Positions 1-10,695 are shown, numbered from the stretch's first letter. The stretch is DNA of 14,700 nucleotides from Magnetococcales bacterium (GCA_015228895.1 JADGCR010000035.1:1-14700), one strand, 5' to 3'. Translations and numbers: made by a program. Notes: generated by a model from the letters alone, not told the origin.

Positions 1-2818
<2,818 letters not shown>

Positions 2819-2845
2819 AAGGTTCTCCCGCATTCAGAAAAAACC

Positions 2846-2851
2846 AGTATA
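2846..2851 (-). promoter_or_regulatory. Possible -10 element for the hybrid kinase gene
   Basis: The 86-bp gap between the helicase stop and the kinase start is locally AT-rich and holds TATACT on the minus strand, about 28 bp before the ATG. I see no convincing -35 at 16-18 bp. The gene could instead be read from the upstream helicase transcript. Confidence 0.3.
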
Positions 2852-2904
2852 ATCAATGCTGCCTTGTTTTGGGATTCTGAGGGATTCCCGCGACGTCCTG
2901 TCGT

Positions 2905-4383
2905 TTATTCTCCGGTTGGGTTGCTTCCGGTGGCATCACCACCCGCCACGGTTTTCTTGCGGCGACGGCGTCGCGGGGACGGAGCAGGAGCGGCGGTTGC
3001 GGGGAGTGGTTCCGAGGGTGGGGGGGAATCGATTTTTGGGACTGAGACGCTCTCTCCCTTGGGACGTTGTGTGACCGCGCGTCTGTTTGGGCCACCACGG
3101 GTCGTCGTCGGGGTTCGGCCTGTCCGGCCCCTGACCATCGGTTCGGTGCGCTCCGAGTAGGGCGGGGTGGTCAGTTTGATGAACAGATCGTCCTGGGGAC
3201 AGGTGGCGGGGATGTCGGTCCCCAGATAGGTCAGGATGGCCTCCAGGTTGTACACGCCATCCTCGTCCACCAGAGATATGGCATCCCCTCTGGCGCCGGC
3301 GCGGGCGGTACGGCCAATGCGGTGGACGTAATCCTCCGGATTCTCCGGCAGGTCGAAGTTGATGACGTGGGTGACACCATCGATATGCAGGCCGCGGCCC
3401 GCCACGTCGGTGGCGATCAGCACCGGGATCAGACCGTCCTGGAACCGTTGCAGGGTTTGCAGCCGTTTGGTCTGGGGCACGTCACCGGAGAGATAGCCCG
3501 CCATGATGTCGTTGCTGCGCAACCACTCCTTGAGCCGTTCCCCCATCCGCTTGGTATTGACGAACACCATGGCCCGTCCGCAGGCCACCCCCACATCGTC
3601 GGTCAGGTCCCGTCGCAGCAGACCCACCAGCAGGCTGATTTTGGTTTTTCTTTCGACGTGATAAAGCGTCTGGGTCACCTGGGTGACCGACTTGATGTCC
3701 ATGTTGGTGGAGATCACCGTCGGGCTGTTCATGTATTCGTAGGAGAGTTCCTGCGCCCGATAGGAGAGGGTGGCGGAAAAGAGCATGGAAAGCCGTTGAT
3801 CGAACGGGGGCAGGCGGCGCAGCAGGTAGCGCAGATCGTCGATGAACCCCATGTCGAACATGCGGTCCGCTTCGTCGATGATCAGCACCTCCACCCCGGA
3901 GACCCGATAGGACTTTTGCTTGAAATAATCGATCAGGCGTCCCGCCGTGCCGATGAGGATATCCACTCCTCCGGCGCTCAGGGTGGCGCGCTGCTTTTCG
4001 TAATCCACCCCCCCGTAGACCGTGGCGATGTTGAACTCCAGGTGTCCGCCGATGCGCAAGGCGTCGTTCTCGATCTGGACCGCCAGTTCGCGGGTGGGGG
4101 CGATGATCAGGACGCGGGGCCGGCTGGAGGATGCGTGTTCCCCCTTGCCTTCTTCGTCATGGGCCCCGTGGCGTTTTTTGTGGGGATGCTTGAGCAGCCA
4201 AGTGAAGGCGGCGATGAGAAAGGCGGCGGTCTTGCCGGTTCCGGTCTGGGCCTGGCCTGCGACATCCTGGCCCGCCAGGGTGAGGGGCAGGGTCATCTCC
4301 TGGATGGGGGTGCAATCGGCGTATCCGCAAGCGCGGATGCCGACCATCACAGCTTCGGGAATGGCAAGTTCATTAAACTGCAT
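2905..4383 (-). CDS. rhlB: DEAD-box ATP-dependent RNA helicase, RhlB-like
   Basis: This 492-residue protein has the full DEAD-box set: Q motif CTPIQ (24-28), Walker A AQTGTGKT (45-52), PTREL (96-100), DEAD (170-173), SAT (203-205), a motif V containing ATDVAGRG (324-331), and HRIGRTAR (354-361). The Q-motif and Walker A stretch and the DEADRM-DMGF region resemble E. coli RhlB closely, so unwinding of structured RNA, possibly with an RNA-degradation complex, is the likely role. It is longer than E. coli RhlB (421). The extra length comes from a charged Lys/His/Glu insertion at about 66-88, between motifs I and Ia, and a Pro/Arg-rich tail from about 410 with five consecutive Arg at 471-475. It lies 43 bp downstream of rpsT on the same strand, with a hairpin just before its ATG and only a weak Shine-Dalgarno. 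Assignment to RhlB rather than another DEAD-box subfamily is good but rests on recalled similarity. Confidence 0.9.
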   Translation of the reverse strand: MQFNELAIPEAVMVGIRACGYADCTPIQEMTLPLTLAGQDVAGQAQTGTGKTAAFLIAAFTWLLKHPHKKRHGAHDEEGKGEHASSSRPRVLIIAPTRELAVQIENDALRIGGHLEFNIATVYGGVDYEKQRATLSAGGVDILIGTAGRLIDYFKQKSYRVSGVEVLIIDEADRMFDMGFIDDLRYLLRRLPPFDQRLSMLFSATLSYRAQELSYEYMNSPTVISTNMDIKSVTQVTQTLYHVERKTKISLLVGLLRRDLTDDVGVACGRAMVFVNTKRMGERLKEWLRSNDIMAGYLSGDVPQTKRLQTLQRFQDGLIPVLIATDVAGRGLHIDGVTHVINFDLPENPEDYVHRIGRTARAGARGDAISLVDEDGVYNLEAILTYLGTDIPATCPQDDLFIKLTTPPYSERTEPMVRGRTGRTPTTTRGGPNRRAVTQRPKGESVSVPKIDSPPPSEPLPATAAPAPSPRRRRRKKTVAGGDATGSNPTGE

Positions 4384-4392
4384 TCAGGATAT

Positions 4393-4419
4393 GCGGGCGC
4401 GGTCGAAACCGCCACCCGC
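4393..4419 (-). promoter_or_regulatory. Intercistronic hairpin between rpsT and rhlB
   Basis: On the minus-strand RNA, GCGGG pairs with CCCGC and an inner GCGGU pairs with ACCGC around a UUCG loop, with a small internal bulge. No U-tract follows, so it is not a standard terminator. Its base lies 9 nt from the rhlB ATG, where it would cover the ribosome-binding region or mark a processing or stability site. Confidence 0.55.
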
Positions 4420-4426
4420 TCTTATA

Positions 4427-4723
4427 TCAGGAGGAATGAGAGACCGCGGTGCCGGACGACAAGGCCAACGCCCTGACCTTGGCATGCAGCCGCCGGGTCT
4501 GACGGGCCGCCGTGTTCGGATGAATCACCCTTTTGCGCGCCGTGACCGCCAGAACGGAAGTGGCTTGACGCAGGGCTTCCTGAGCCGTGGGCAGGTCACC
4601 GGAGGCGGAAGCCTGGATGACGTTTTTGATGAAAGTCCGCATGCGCGACTTGGTGGACCGATTGCGGCTGGTCGCCTTGGCGGACTGGCGAATGCTCTTC
4701 ATGGAAGATTTAATATTGGCCAC
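4427..4723 (-). CDS. rpsT: 30S ribosomal protein S20
   Basis: This 98-residue basic protein starts MANIKSS and has the S20 signature MRTFIKNV near residues 28-35 and the conserved VIHPNTAAR segment near 66-74. S20 binds 16S rRNA early in assembly of the small subunit. The start codon is GTG, preceded by GGGAG at a 10-nt spacing. A non-AUG start is also known for E. coli rpsT (UUG), where it is tied to translational autoregulation; whether that holds here is inference. The protein is about 11 residues longer than E. coli S20, from a Ser-rich C-terminal tail. It is divergent from murJ, a neighbourhood common in Pseudomonadota, and heads a possible rpsT-rhlB transcription unit. Confidence 0.96.
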   Translation of the reverse strand: MANIKSSMKSIRQSAKATSRNRSTKSRMRTFIKNVIQASASGDLPTAQEALRQATSVLAVTARKRVIHPNTAARQTRRLHAKVRALALSSGTAVSHSS

Positions 4724-4882
4724 TGAACAAAAACTCCCTATCTTGATTGAAGCGTCACTGTAAAGGCATCATGCTTGAAGTTCGGAGCGGCCGACCCCCT
4801 GGCCACTCTCTGCGAAGAGACAAAAGATTAAAAATTGACATTCAATCCCATTTCACCCTCATTCGTCAAAGGTTTTTCTCAA

Positions 4883-6469
4883 GTGTTGATCAAAAACACC
4901 ACGCCAGAGCGGACCGGTCGGGCCAATCTGCTCCGTTCCACCGGCATCATCAGTTTTTTCACCCTCCTGTCCCGGATCTCCGGTTTCATCCGGGACATGA
5001 TCATCGCGCAGGCGTTCGGGGCCAGCATGGGAGCGGACGCCTTTTTCGTGGCGCAGAAGCTGCCCAATTTCCTGCGGCGTCTTTTCGCCGAAGGGGCCTT
5101 CAGCACCGCCTTCGTGCCGGTGTTCGCCGATTATCTGGCCAAGGGGGACCCGGTGGCGACCAAAGAGGCGGTCCAGGCGGTTTTCTCCTATCTGTTCAGC
5201 CTGTTGTTGCTGGTGGTGGCGGTGGGTCAGATCATCATGCCCGGTCTGGTGTTCGTGGCCGCCCCCGGCTTCATCGACGATCCGGGGAAGTTCGATCTGG
5301 CGGTGACCCTCTCCCGCATCACCTTTCCATACATCTTTTTCATCTCCCTGGCCGCCCTGGCCGCGGGGATTCTCAACAGCAACCAGAAGTTCGCCATTCC
5401 CGCCGCCACCCCCATTTTATTGAATCTGGCGATGATTCTGGGGGCGACGATCCTCTCTCGTTGGATGGCACATCCCACCATGGGGCTGGCCGTCGGGTTG
5501 CTGCTGGGAGGGTGCATGCAATTGGCTTTCCAACTTCCCGCGATCGCGCGTCTGGGATTGATGTTCCGTTTCCGCTGGGCGCCGGGCCATCCGGCCATCC
5601 GGCGCGTCCTTTCTCTGATGGGACCGTCCCTGCTGGGGGTTTCGGTGGCGCAAATCAATCTCTTGCTGGACCTTTTCCTCGCCTCCTGGTTGCCGGTGGG
5701 TTCCATTTCCTATCTCTACTACGCGGATCGTCTGTTGGAATTCCCGTTGGGACTCATCGGAATCGCCCTGGCGACGGCCATTCTGCCCACCCTTTCCGCC
5801 AAGGCCGCCCTGGGGGATCGGGAGGGGTTCAAAAGCGACCTGGAGATGGCGCTGCGCGTCATCGCCTTTCTCACCCTGCCCGCCACGGTGGGGATGATCG
5901 TGATGCGGGAACCCATGCTGGCGCTGTTGTTCGAGCGCGGGGCGTTCGCCCCGGAGACCACCCATCTGACCGCCAACGCCCTGCTGGCCTACAGTGTGGG
6001 ATTGATCGCCCTCTCCACGGTGAAGGTGACCGCCCCCGCGTTCTACGCCATGCAGGACACCCGCACCCCGGTGCGCATCGCCATGATCTGCATGGCGTTC
6101 AACATGGTCATGAACGTCGTCCTCATGTTTCCCCTGCAGCATGTGGGCCTCGCCCTGGCCACCTCCCTGGGGGGATTCCTGAACGCCGGCCTGCTGTTGC
6201 GCGCGTTGCGGCGCAAGGCCGGATTCACTCCGGGTTCCGCTTTGGGGGTGACGCTTCTCAAAGGGGGGGTGGCGTGCGGCATCATGGGGGGGTTTTTGCT
6301 GTACACCCGCGACACCTATTGGCCCCAGGCCCATTCCGGCCTGGCTCAGGGGGTCACCCTGACCGCCATTTTGCTGGGGGGTGGTCTGCTGTATCTGCTC
6401 AGCGCGTTGGCGCTGGGCATGCAGGAGACCCGATTCCTGGTGAGAATCCTGAAGCGCAAAAAAGGCTGA
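4883..6469 (+). CDS. murJ: Lipid II flippase MurJ
   Basis: This polytopic membrane protein of the MurJ/MviN family (528 residues from GTG 4883) moves lipid II across the inner membrane for peptidoglycan synthesis. The N-terminus has the family pattern: STGIISFFTLLSRISGFIRD, then the segment ending in GADAFFVAQKLPNFLRRLFAEGAFS spread over residues about 40-65. About fourteen hydrophobic helices follow, and the length fits the family. I chose GTG 4883 because AAAGG lies 10 nt upstream; TTG 4886 is a close alternative, and TTG 4835 would add 16 residues without a Shine-Dalgarno. It is divergent from rpsT. Its stop is 20 bp from the stop of the convergent small gene on its right, with no room for a terminator. 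No ribF follows, unlike in some relatives. Confidence 0.95.
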   Translation: MLIKNTTPERTGRANLLRSTGIISFFTLLSRISGFIRDMIIAQAFGASMGADAFFVAQKLPNFLRRLFAEGAFSTAFVPVFADYLAKGDPVATKEAVQAVFSYLFSLLLLVVAVGQIIMPGLVFVAAPGFIDDPGKFDLAVTLSRITFPYIFFISLAALAAGILNSNQKFAIPAATPILLNLAMILGATILSRWMAHPTMGLAVGLLLGGCMQLAFQLPAIARLGLMFRFRWAPGHPAIRRVLSLMGPSLLGVSVAQINLLLDLFLASWLPVGSISYLYYADRLLEFPLGLIGIALATAILPTLSAKAALGDREGFKSDLEMALRVIAFLTLPATVGMIVMREPMLALLFERGAFAPETTHLTANALLAYSVGLIALSTVKVTAPAFYAMQDTRTPVRIAMICMAFNMVMNVVLMFPLQHVGLALATSLGGFLNAGLLLRALRRKAGFTPGSALGVTLLKGGVACGIMGGFLLYTRDTYWPQAHSGLAQGVTLTAILLGGGLLYLLSALALGMQETRFLVRILKRKKG

Positions 6470-6489
6470 TGGCGTCAAAACGAGGGGGT

Positions 6490-6771
6490 TCAAAGGTTGC
6501 GCATGACATCCGCCAAACGGTTCTTGAACGCTTCCGGGTCGGGGGTCGGGGATTGGGGGGGTTGCAAAGCCAGCACCTGTCCAGCCAGAGTCGTGGCGTG
6601 GGCGTCGTGGTCGTCGTGGTCGTCGTCGCGCACTTCCGGGGCTGGCCTGGCCGGTCGCAACGCATAGGCCGCCATGACCAGTGACTGGTTCTTGGCGGAA
6701 TCGTCCGCAAACGGTTTGGGGGGTTGATGCTGGGGTGCGACCATCGCGCCATCTTTCGGGGGTTTGCTCAT
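6490..6771 (-). CDS. Small hypothetical protein with an Asp/His cluster
   Basis: I do not recognise this 93-residue protein. It starts MSKPPKDG and is Pro/Gln/Ala-rich, with a central cluster DDDHDDHDAH (residues 49-58) that could bind divalent metal; this is inferred from composition only. The C-terminus (PEAFKNRLADVMRNL) looks helical and amphipathic. There is no signal peptide or membrane segment. The Asp/His cluster is written in near-trinucleotide repeats (6603-6630), a place where length may vary. A purine-rich GAAGAG precedes the ATG at close spacing. It follows another small minus-strand gene across a strong hairpin and probably shares its transcript. The frame stays open further upstream, but that part overlaps the better-supported neighbour. 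Confidence 0.6.
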   Translation of the reverse strand: MSKPPKDGAMVAPQHQPPKPFADDSAKNQSLVMAAYALRPARPAPEVRDDDHDDHDAHATTLAGQVLALQPPQSPTPDPEAFKNRLADVMRNL

Positions 6772-6786
6772 GGCACTCTTCTGTTG

Positions 6787-6814
6787 GGGCCGGACCCCGA
6801 ATCGGGTCCGGCCC
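6787..6814 (-). repeat. Perfect 11-bp inverted repeat between two small genes
   Basis: GGGCCGGACCC and GGGTCCGGCCC form a perfect 11-bp stem around a 6-nt CGAATC loop. It sits between the stop of the upstream small gene (6824) and the ATG of the downstream one (6771). On the minus strand no U-tract follows. On the plus strand a short T4 comes only 7 nt later. An attenuator, RNA-stability or processing element fits better than a plain terminator. Confidence 0.7.
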
Positions 6815-6823
6815 GGCTTGGTT

Positions 6824-7138
6824 TTAAAAGGCGAAGAAGCCTCCGCCCCGTGGCAGTCCATCCAGGACCTCCTGCACCAGGGAACGGATCGCCTTGCCCA
6901 CGGATTCCGGGATGGGCAGGGCCTCCTGACCCCGATATTGCCTGATGGCCTCGCCGATGGCTTCCAGACCGGAGATATCCACCAGGTCGCCTCGCGTCGC
7001 TGTGGTCTGCAAGTCGCCCCGGCTTCTTGTCGGGCTGGCATATGCAGAAGAAAAGGCTGTTGCCTCTTTGGAAATCCGGCCATCCATGACCAGTCGTTGG
7101 ATTGATACGGATTCCGGCGCAACCAGTGCCATGTCCAT
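6824..7138 (-). CDS. Small hypothetical protein, unknown family
   Basis: I do not recognise this protein of 104 residues from ATG 7138. It starts MDMALVAPESVSIQRLVMDG, has a polar middle, and a C-terminal half predicted helical (GLEAIGEAI, then ESVGKAIRSLVQEVLDGLP), ending in a Gly/Phe-rich tail. There is no signal peptide, membrane segment or cysteine. I preferred ATG 7138 because GAGG lies about 9 nt upstream; ATG 7198 would add 20 residues but has no visible Shine-Dalgarno. The layout (short, acidic-to-neutral, helical C-terminus) would suit a small regulator or adaptor, but no function is claimed. It is followed by the 11-bp hairpin and the Asp/His-rich small gene, probably one transcript. 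Confidence 0.6.
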   Translation of the reverse strand: MDMALVAPESVSIQRLVMDGRISKEATAFSSAYASPTRSRGDLQTTATRGDLVDISGLEAIGEAIRQYRGQEALPIPESVGKAIRSLVQEVLDGLPRGGGFFAF

Positions 7139-7381
7139 CTCTTTATACCTCACAATCCGCGGTTGAAGAAAGCATCCCTTAAGCTCATTGATCGGCATCC
7201 GCGGGGCAAAGCTTGAGTGAAAACAGGATGAACCGGGGTGGAAAAAACGGACGGACGGCTCCCGCCCGTTACCGGATTGTCAAATAAAACCCGTTTTGCA
7301 ATAATAGGTTACACAAGGGCTCTCCGGGTTCGGCGTTTTTGTAACAAATGGTCATCCCGTGAAAAAATCGCATCTATTTGC

Positions 7382-7413
7382 TTGACTTTATTTGCGCTGT
7401 GAGTTGTTATAAT
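7382..7413 (+). promoter_or_regulatory. Extended -10 sigma-70-type promoter for the FecR gene
   Basis: A perfect TATAAT (7408-7413) is preceded by TG one base upstream, the extended -10 pattern. TTGACT lies at 7382-7387, but the 20-bp spacer is too long, so the extended -10 probably carries the activity. Transcription would start near 7420, giving a leader of about 130 nt. Confidence 0.65.
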
Positions 7414-7440
7414 AGCGTGGAAAATGGGTCGGAATCTTGT

Positions 7441-7458
7441 GGGGGGGTCGGCGGGGGG
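7441..7458 (+). other. G-rich tract in the FecR leader
   Basis: A run of seven G and a run of six G are separated by five bases (TCGGC), just downstream of the predicted transcription start. Such a tract could fold as a G-quadruplex in RNA or non-template DNA; this is inference from composition. Confidence 0.4.
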
Positions 7459-7500
7459 CGCAGGAGATCATTCGGAAGATGTGCAACGCAACCAACAACA

Positions 7501-7532
7501 TGGTTTTATGATCATTTCAAAACCAATTGGTT
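7501..7532 (+). promoter_or_regulatory. Palindrome and competing hairpins before the FecR Shine-Dalgarno
   Basis: AACCAATTGGTT (7521-7532) is a perfect 12-bp palindrome. AAAACCA at 7519-7525 can instead pair with TGGTTTT at 7501-7507. The AGGAGG of the FecR gene begins at 7542. It may be an operator or a leader RNA with two alternative folds. Confidence 0.4.
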
Positions 7533-7553
7533 CCATCATTCAGGAGGCAGACC

Positions 7554-8501
7554 ATGACGATCAGGAGTTTAAAATTCATTGTTTTAACGGCTTTTTTGTG
7601 GACTCTGGGCATCACTTCCCAGGGGTGGGCCGAGGTGAATCCCGTGGCCATGATCACCCAGGCCCAAGGCACGGTCGAATACAGCAAGGACGGAGAGAAA
7701 TGGAAACCGGTGATGCGCAACAAGTTGCTCTCCGAGGGGGAGCAGGTGCGCACCGCGGGGGACGGCTCGGCCAAACTGATCAACCAGGCCACCAGCACCA
7801 TTCAGAACATGGGTGCCAATTCCCTGGTCAAGATCACGGCCACCGCCATCGAGAAGGTCTCCGGTGCCCTCTCCGAACCGGAAAAAAGCTCCAGCGACCT
7901 GCTGGAGAGCCTGGACAAGCGGTTCGCCAAGGCCCAGCGCTACACCACGGTGCGCCGCAGTGTGGACAAGGGGAAATCCACCAAGCTGGATACCATCAAG
8001 GAGATCTCCCTCTCTCCCCAGTATCCCGATCTGGTCTGGTCCAACATCGGCTCCGAGTACACCTATGAGCTGATCATCAACGACAAGCCCATTCCGGTTC
8101 CGGCTGGCACCGGGGAGATGATCCGCCACAAGATTTCCGGCTTGACCAACGGCAGGCACATCTATCTGGTGAAGGTGATGCAGAACGGCCAGGAGGTGTA
8201 CGCCCCCAAGAAGGGCAACACCATCAACTGGGTGGATGGGGAGCAGCTCAAGACCCTGGACAAGGGGATGAAGGAGATGCAGGCCCTGGCGCCGGGTGAT
8301 GATTTCATGCTGGGGGCCTACATGGAGGATCACGGTTTCACCGTGGCCGCCATGGACATGTACCGCAAGTATTTCAAGGAGAACCCCAAGGACGTGGATA
8401 TGCGTCCCATGCTCATCAAGACCTATCACGACCTGAACCTGAAGGACCTGCAAAAGAACGAAGCGGTGCAGTATCAGAAAATGCTCTCCGAGCAGGATTG
8501 A
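7554..8501 (+). CDS. Exported FecR-domain protein
   Basis: This 315-residue periplasmic protein has a Sec signal peptide (residues 1-26, cleavage likely after SQGWA). A FecR-like beta domain follows (about 30-100), with the pattern [16 protein letters not shown], then a GEQVRT and a GSAKL segment. A probable beta-sandwich follows at about 150-210. The C-terminal helical part (about 230-315; [15 protein letters not shown]) resembles a TPR unit. The start is fixed by AGGAGG 6 nt before the ATG; the frame opens 27 bp earlier but without such a site. FecR domains often accompany CHASE2 cyclases, and one lies directly downstream, so a role as periplasmic partner or ligand sensor for it is likely. 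There is no transmembrane anchor, so this is not a FecR anti-sigma factor of the iron-uptake kind. Confidence 0.88.
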   Translation: MTIRSLKFIVLTAFLWTLGITSQGWAEVNPVAMITQAQGTVEYSKDGEKWKPVMRNKLLSEGEQVRTAGDGSAKLINQATSTIQNMGANSLVKITATAIEKVSGALSEPEKSSSDLLESLDKRFAKAQRYTTVRRSVDKGKSTKLDTIKEISLSPQYPDLVWSNIGSEYTYELIINDKPIPVPAGTGEMIRHKISGLTNGRHIYLVKVMQNGQEVYAPKKGNTINWVDGEQLKTLDKGMKEMQALAPGDDFMLGAYMEDHGFTVAAMDMYRKYFKENPKDVDMRPMLIKTYHDLNLKDLQKNEAVQYQKMLSEQD

Positions 8502-8553
8502 TCTCGCCCTGGTTTTTTTGTAAAACAGACCATCAGGCTTGACCGGCAGCGTT

Positions 8554-8585
8554 TGTCCGCCCAGTACCTGGGCGGACATTTTTTT
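8554..8585 (+). terminator. Intrinsic terminator between the FecR and cyclase genes
   Basis: TGTCCGCCCAG and CTGGGCGGACA form a perfect 11-bp stem with a 3-nt TAC loop, followed at once by seven T (8579-8585). It lies 52 bp after the FecR stop and 28 bp before the cyclase ATG. Confidence 0.9.
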
Positions 8586-8613
8586 ACTGGTTTTCGAGGG
8601 GGCGGAACCAAAA

Positions 8614-10695
8614 ATGAAAAAACTGGGAAAATTATTGATACGCTACGACATCATGGCGACCATCGCGCTGTTTCTGCTGATGATTCCAGCGGAATACCAC
8701 GAGCTGTTCGCCCTGCTGGAAGAACAGACCATCTCCTTTCGGCAGATCCTGCGCATCACCCTGGCCGATCAGGAAAAGGTCAAATTTTCCAACGAGATTC
8801 TTTTGGTCAATACGGACGAGAAATTTTTTCAGAAATACGGCAGCTTCCCCTTGCGGCGCACGGATCTGGGCAGGATCGCCGAGAACCTGACCGAACTGGG
8901 TGCCAAGGTGGTGGCCCTGGACGTTTTGATGGATTTTCCCAGTTCCTACCAGGAGGACGAGCCCACCGCGGCTTCCCTCAGGAAGGCGGGCAACGTCCTG
9001 CTGGTGGCCCAGGCCGACTTCAAGGAGGGACACTTCCATCGGATGAACCGCGCCACGTCCAGGCTGGCGGAGGTGACCCAGGACGGTTACACCAACATCA
9101 GTTCGCCAAGCGCCATCATCACCAGTCTCTCCCGTTTGAAGATCTATCCGGAGATCGTCAAGGAGGCCAACAGTTGGCCCTATTCGGTCAAGGCGCTGGC
9201 CATGTTCTGGGGGGTGGAACCGCGACTGGAAAAGGGGTTTTTGCATCTTGGCGACCGGATGAAGATCCCATTGGATCAGAACAACAACGTTTTCATCGAT
9301 TTCCCTCCCCTTTCCGGGGGCGCGAAATTCTTGAGTCAGATTCCTTCCGTGGGTCTGTCGGCGCTGGAGTTTCTGGACATCGCCGATCTGGACCAGGATG
9401 AGCGTGAGGAGCTGAGTTACTGGGTCAAGGGGAAGCTGGTGTTGGTGGGGGACACCTCGGAGGTGTCCCATGACTGGTTCGACACCCCGGTGGGCATGGT
9501 GTACGGGGTGGAGATCATCGCCGACATCATCAACACCCTCATGAAGGGCGCGCCTCTGCGTCCGGCCTCCACGGGGTTGGAGATCCTGGTGATGTTGTGC
9601 TTCATGGTGACCATCATCGCCATGGGGACCATCCATGCCCCCACCTACCGGACCTTCGCGGCGTTGATGCTGGGGGTGGTGTTCGTGGGCGCCGCGACCT
9701 GGCTTTATGTGCATGTGGGTCTGGTCTTCTCCATGTCGTATCCCCTGATCGCCGGCTTTCTGGGTTTCCTGGCCATCACCATGCGCTACTATCTGCTGGA
9801 AATGAGCCAGAAGAAGATGATCAAGGGGGCGTTTGGCCAATATCTCTCTCCCAAGGTGGTGGATATTCTGGTCAAGGACCCCTCCAAGCTCTCCCTGGGT
9901 GGAGAGCAGCGGGAGATGACCGCCTTCTTCTCCGATGTGGCCGGTTTTTCCAGCATCTCCGAAAAACTGACCCCCAGCGAACTGGTGCAGTTGCTCAACG
10001 AGTACCTGACCGCCATGTGCGACATCATCGCCAGATACGACGGCACGGTGGACAAGTTCGAGGGGGATGCCATCATCGCCTTCTGGGGGGCGCCCCTGGA
10101 TCAACCGGATCACGCCAAACTGGCCTGCTGGGCGGCGGCGGACATGGCGGCGCACATGGAGTCGATGCGGGAGCGGCTGCTGGCGGAGGGCCGTCCCAAA
10201 ATGACGGTGCGCATGGGGCTGAACTCCGGGCCGATGGTGGTGGGTAACATGGGCTCCAAGCAGCGCATGGACTACACCATCATGGGGGACGCGGTCAATC
10301 TGGCGGCGCGACTGGAGGGGGCCAACAAGTTTTACGCCTCCGGGACGATGATCTCCGGTTCCACTTGCGAGCAGGCCAGGGAGCACATCGAGGTCCGCCT
10401 GCTGGATACCATCCGCGTGGTGGGCAAGAAGGAGCCGGTGCCCATCTACCAACTCATGGGCCACAAGGGGAGCCTCTCCCCGCAGCAGGAGGAGATGCGG
10501 GGTCATTATCTGGCCGGGTTGGAACTTTACCGCAAGCGGGACTATCCGGCGGCCATCGACCGTTTCGCCGCCGCCTTGCAGGTCATCCCGGATGACGGGC
10601 CTTCCCGGACCTATCTGGAACGATGCCAGGAGTATGTCGCCAACCCGCCCCCCGCGGATTGGGATGGGGTGTTTCAGTTGACCTCCAAGGGGTAG
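8614..10695 (+). CDS. CHASE2-domain membrane adenylate cyclase (class III)
   Basis: This 693-residue inner-membrane cyclase is predicted to make cAMP from ATP in response to a periplasmic cue. One N-terminal TM helix (about 12-27) is followed by a periplasmic CHASE2 domain (about 40-315; LVNTDEKFF, then GAKVVALDVLMDFPS, and later GKLVLVGDTSEVSHD near 273-287). Three TM helices (about 322-392) follow, then a linker (FGQYLSPKVVD) and a class III catalytic domain. Visible catalytic residues are the metal ligands D441 (FSDVAGFS) and D485 (FEGDAI), adenine-selecting K481 and T555, and N562/R566 in VNLAAR; the Lys/Thr pair favours ATP over GTP. A TPR-like tail (about 628-680) ends the protein. I chose ATG 8614, which begins MKKLGK and follows a G-rich Shine-Dalgarno; TTG 8539 would be upstream of the terminator hairpin. 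It probably works with the FecR-domain protein. Confidence 0.93.
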   Translation: MKKLGKLLIRYDIMATIALFLLMIPAEYHELFALLEEQTISFRQILRITLADQEKVKFSNEILLVNTDEKFFQKYGSFPLRRTDLGRIAENLTELGAKVVALDVLMDFPSSYQEDEPTAASLRKAGNVLLVAQADFKEGHFHRMNRATSRLAEVTQDGYTNISSPSAIITSLSRLKIYPEIVKEANSWPYSVKALAMFWGVEPRLEKGFLHLGDRMKIPLDQNNNVFIDFPPLSGGAKFLSQIPSVGLSALEFLDIADLDQDEREELSYWVKGKLVLVGDTSEVSHDWFDTPVGMVYGVEIIADIINTLMKGAPLRPASTGLEILVMLCFMVTIIAMGTIHAPTYRTFAALMLGVVFVGAATWLYVHVGLVFSMSYPLIAGFLGFLAITMRYYLLEMSQKKMIKGAFGQYLSPKVVDILVKDPSKLSLGGEQREMTAFFSDVAGFSSISEKLTPSELVQLLNEYLTAMCDIIARYDGTVDKFEGDAIIAFWGAPLDQPDHAKLACWAAADMAAHMESMRERLLAEGRPKMTVRMGLNSGPMVVGNMGSKQRMDYTIMGDAVNLAARLEGANKFYASGTMISGSTCEQAREHIEVRLLDTIRVVGKKEPVPIYQLMGHKGSLSPQQEEMRGHYLAGLELYRKRDYPAAIDRFAAALQVIPDDGPSRTYLERCQEYVANPPPADWDGVFQLTSKG

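Larger units (their letters stand above)
7139..7553. other. Non-coding divergent region between small minus-strand genes and the FecR gene
   Basis: About 415 bp carries no supported gene. It holds, for the plus strand, an extended -10 promoter (7405-7413), a G-rich block (7441-7458) and a palindrome (7521-7532). GTTACA and TGTAAC lie as inverted copies about 28 bp apart at roughly 7308-7345. On the minus strand there is a perfect TTGACA (7283-7278) without a matching -10 at normal spacing. Confidence 0.6.

Noticed and set aside
4835..4840. TTGACA as -35 of a murJ promoter
   Set aside because: No acceptable -10 is found 15-18 bp downstream; the nearest hexamer is CTCATT.
4747..6684. 645-codon plus-strand ORF in another frame over murJ
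   Set aside because: The murJ frame encodes a full membrane protein; this frame is a low-complexity shadow.
6490..7122. Single 210-codon minus-strand ORF instead of two small genes
   Set aside because: Its N-terminal part is a shadow of the 6824-7138 gene, and the strong hairpin and better start at 6771 favour a separate short gene.
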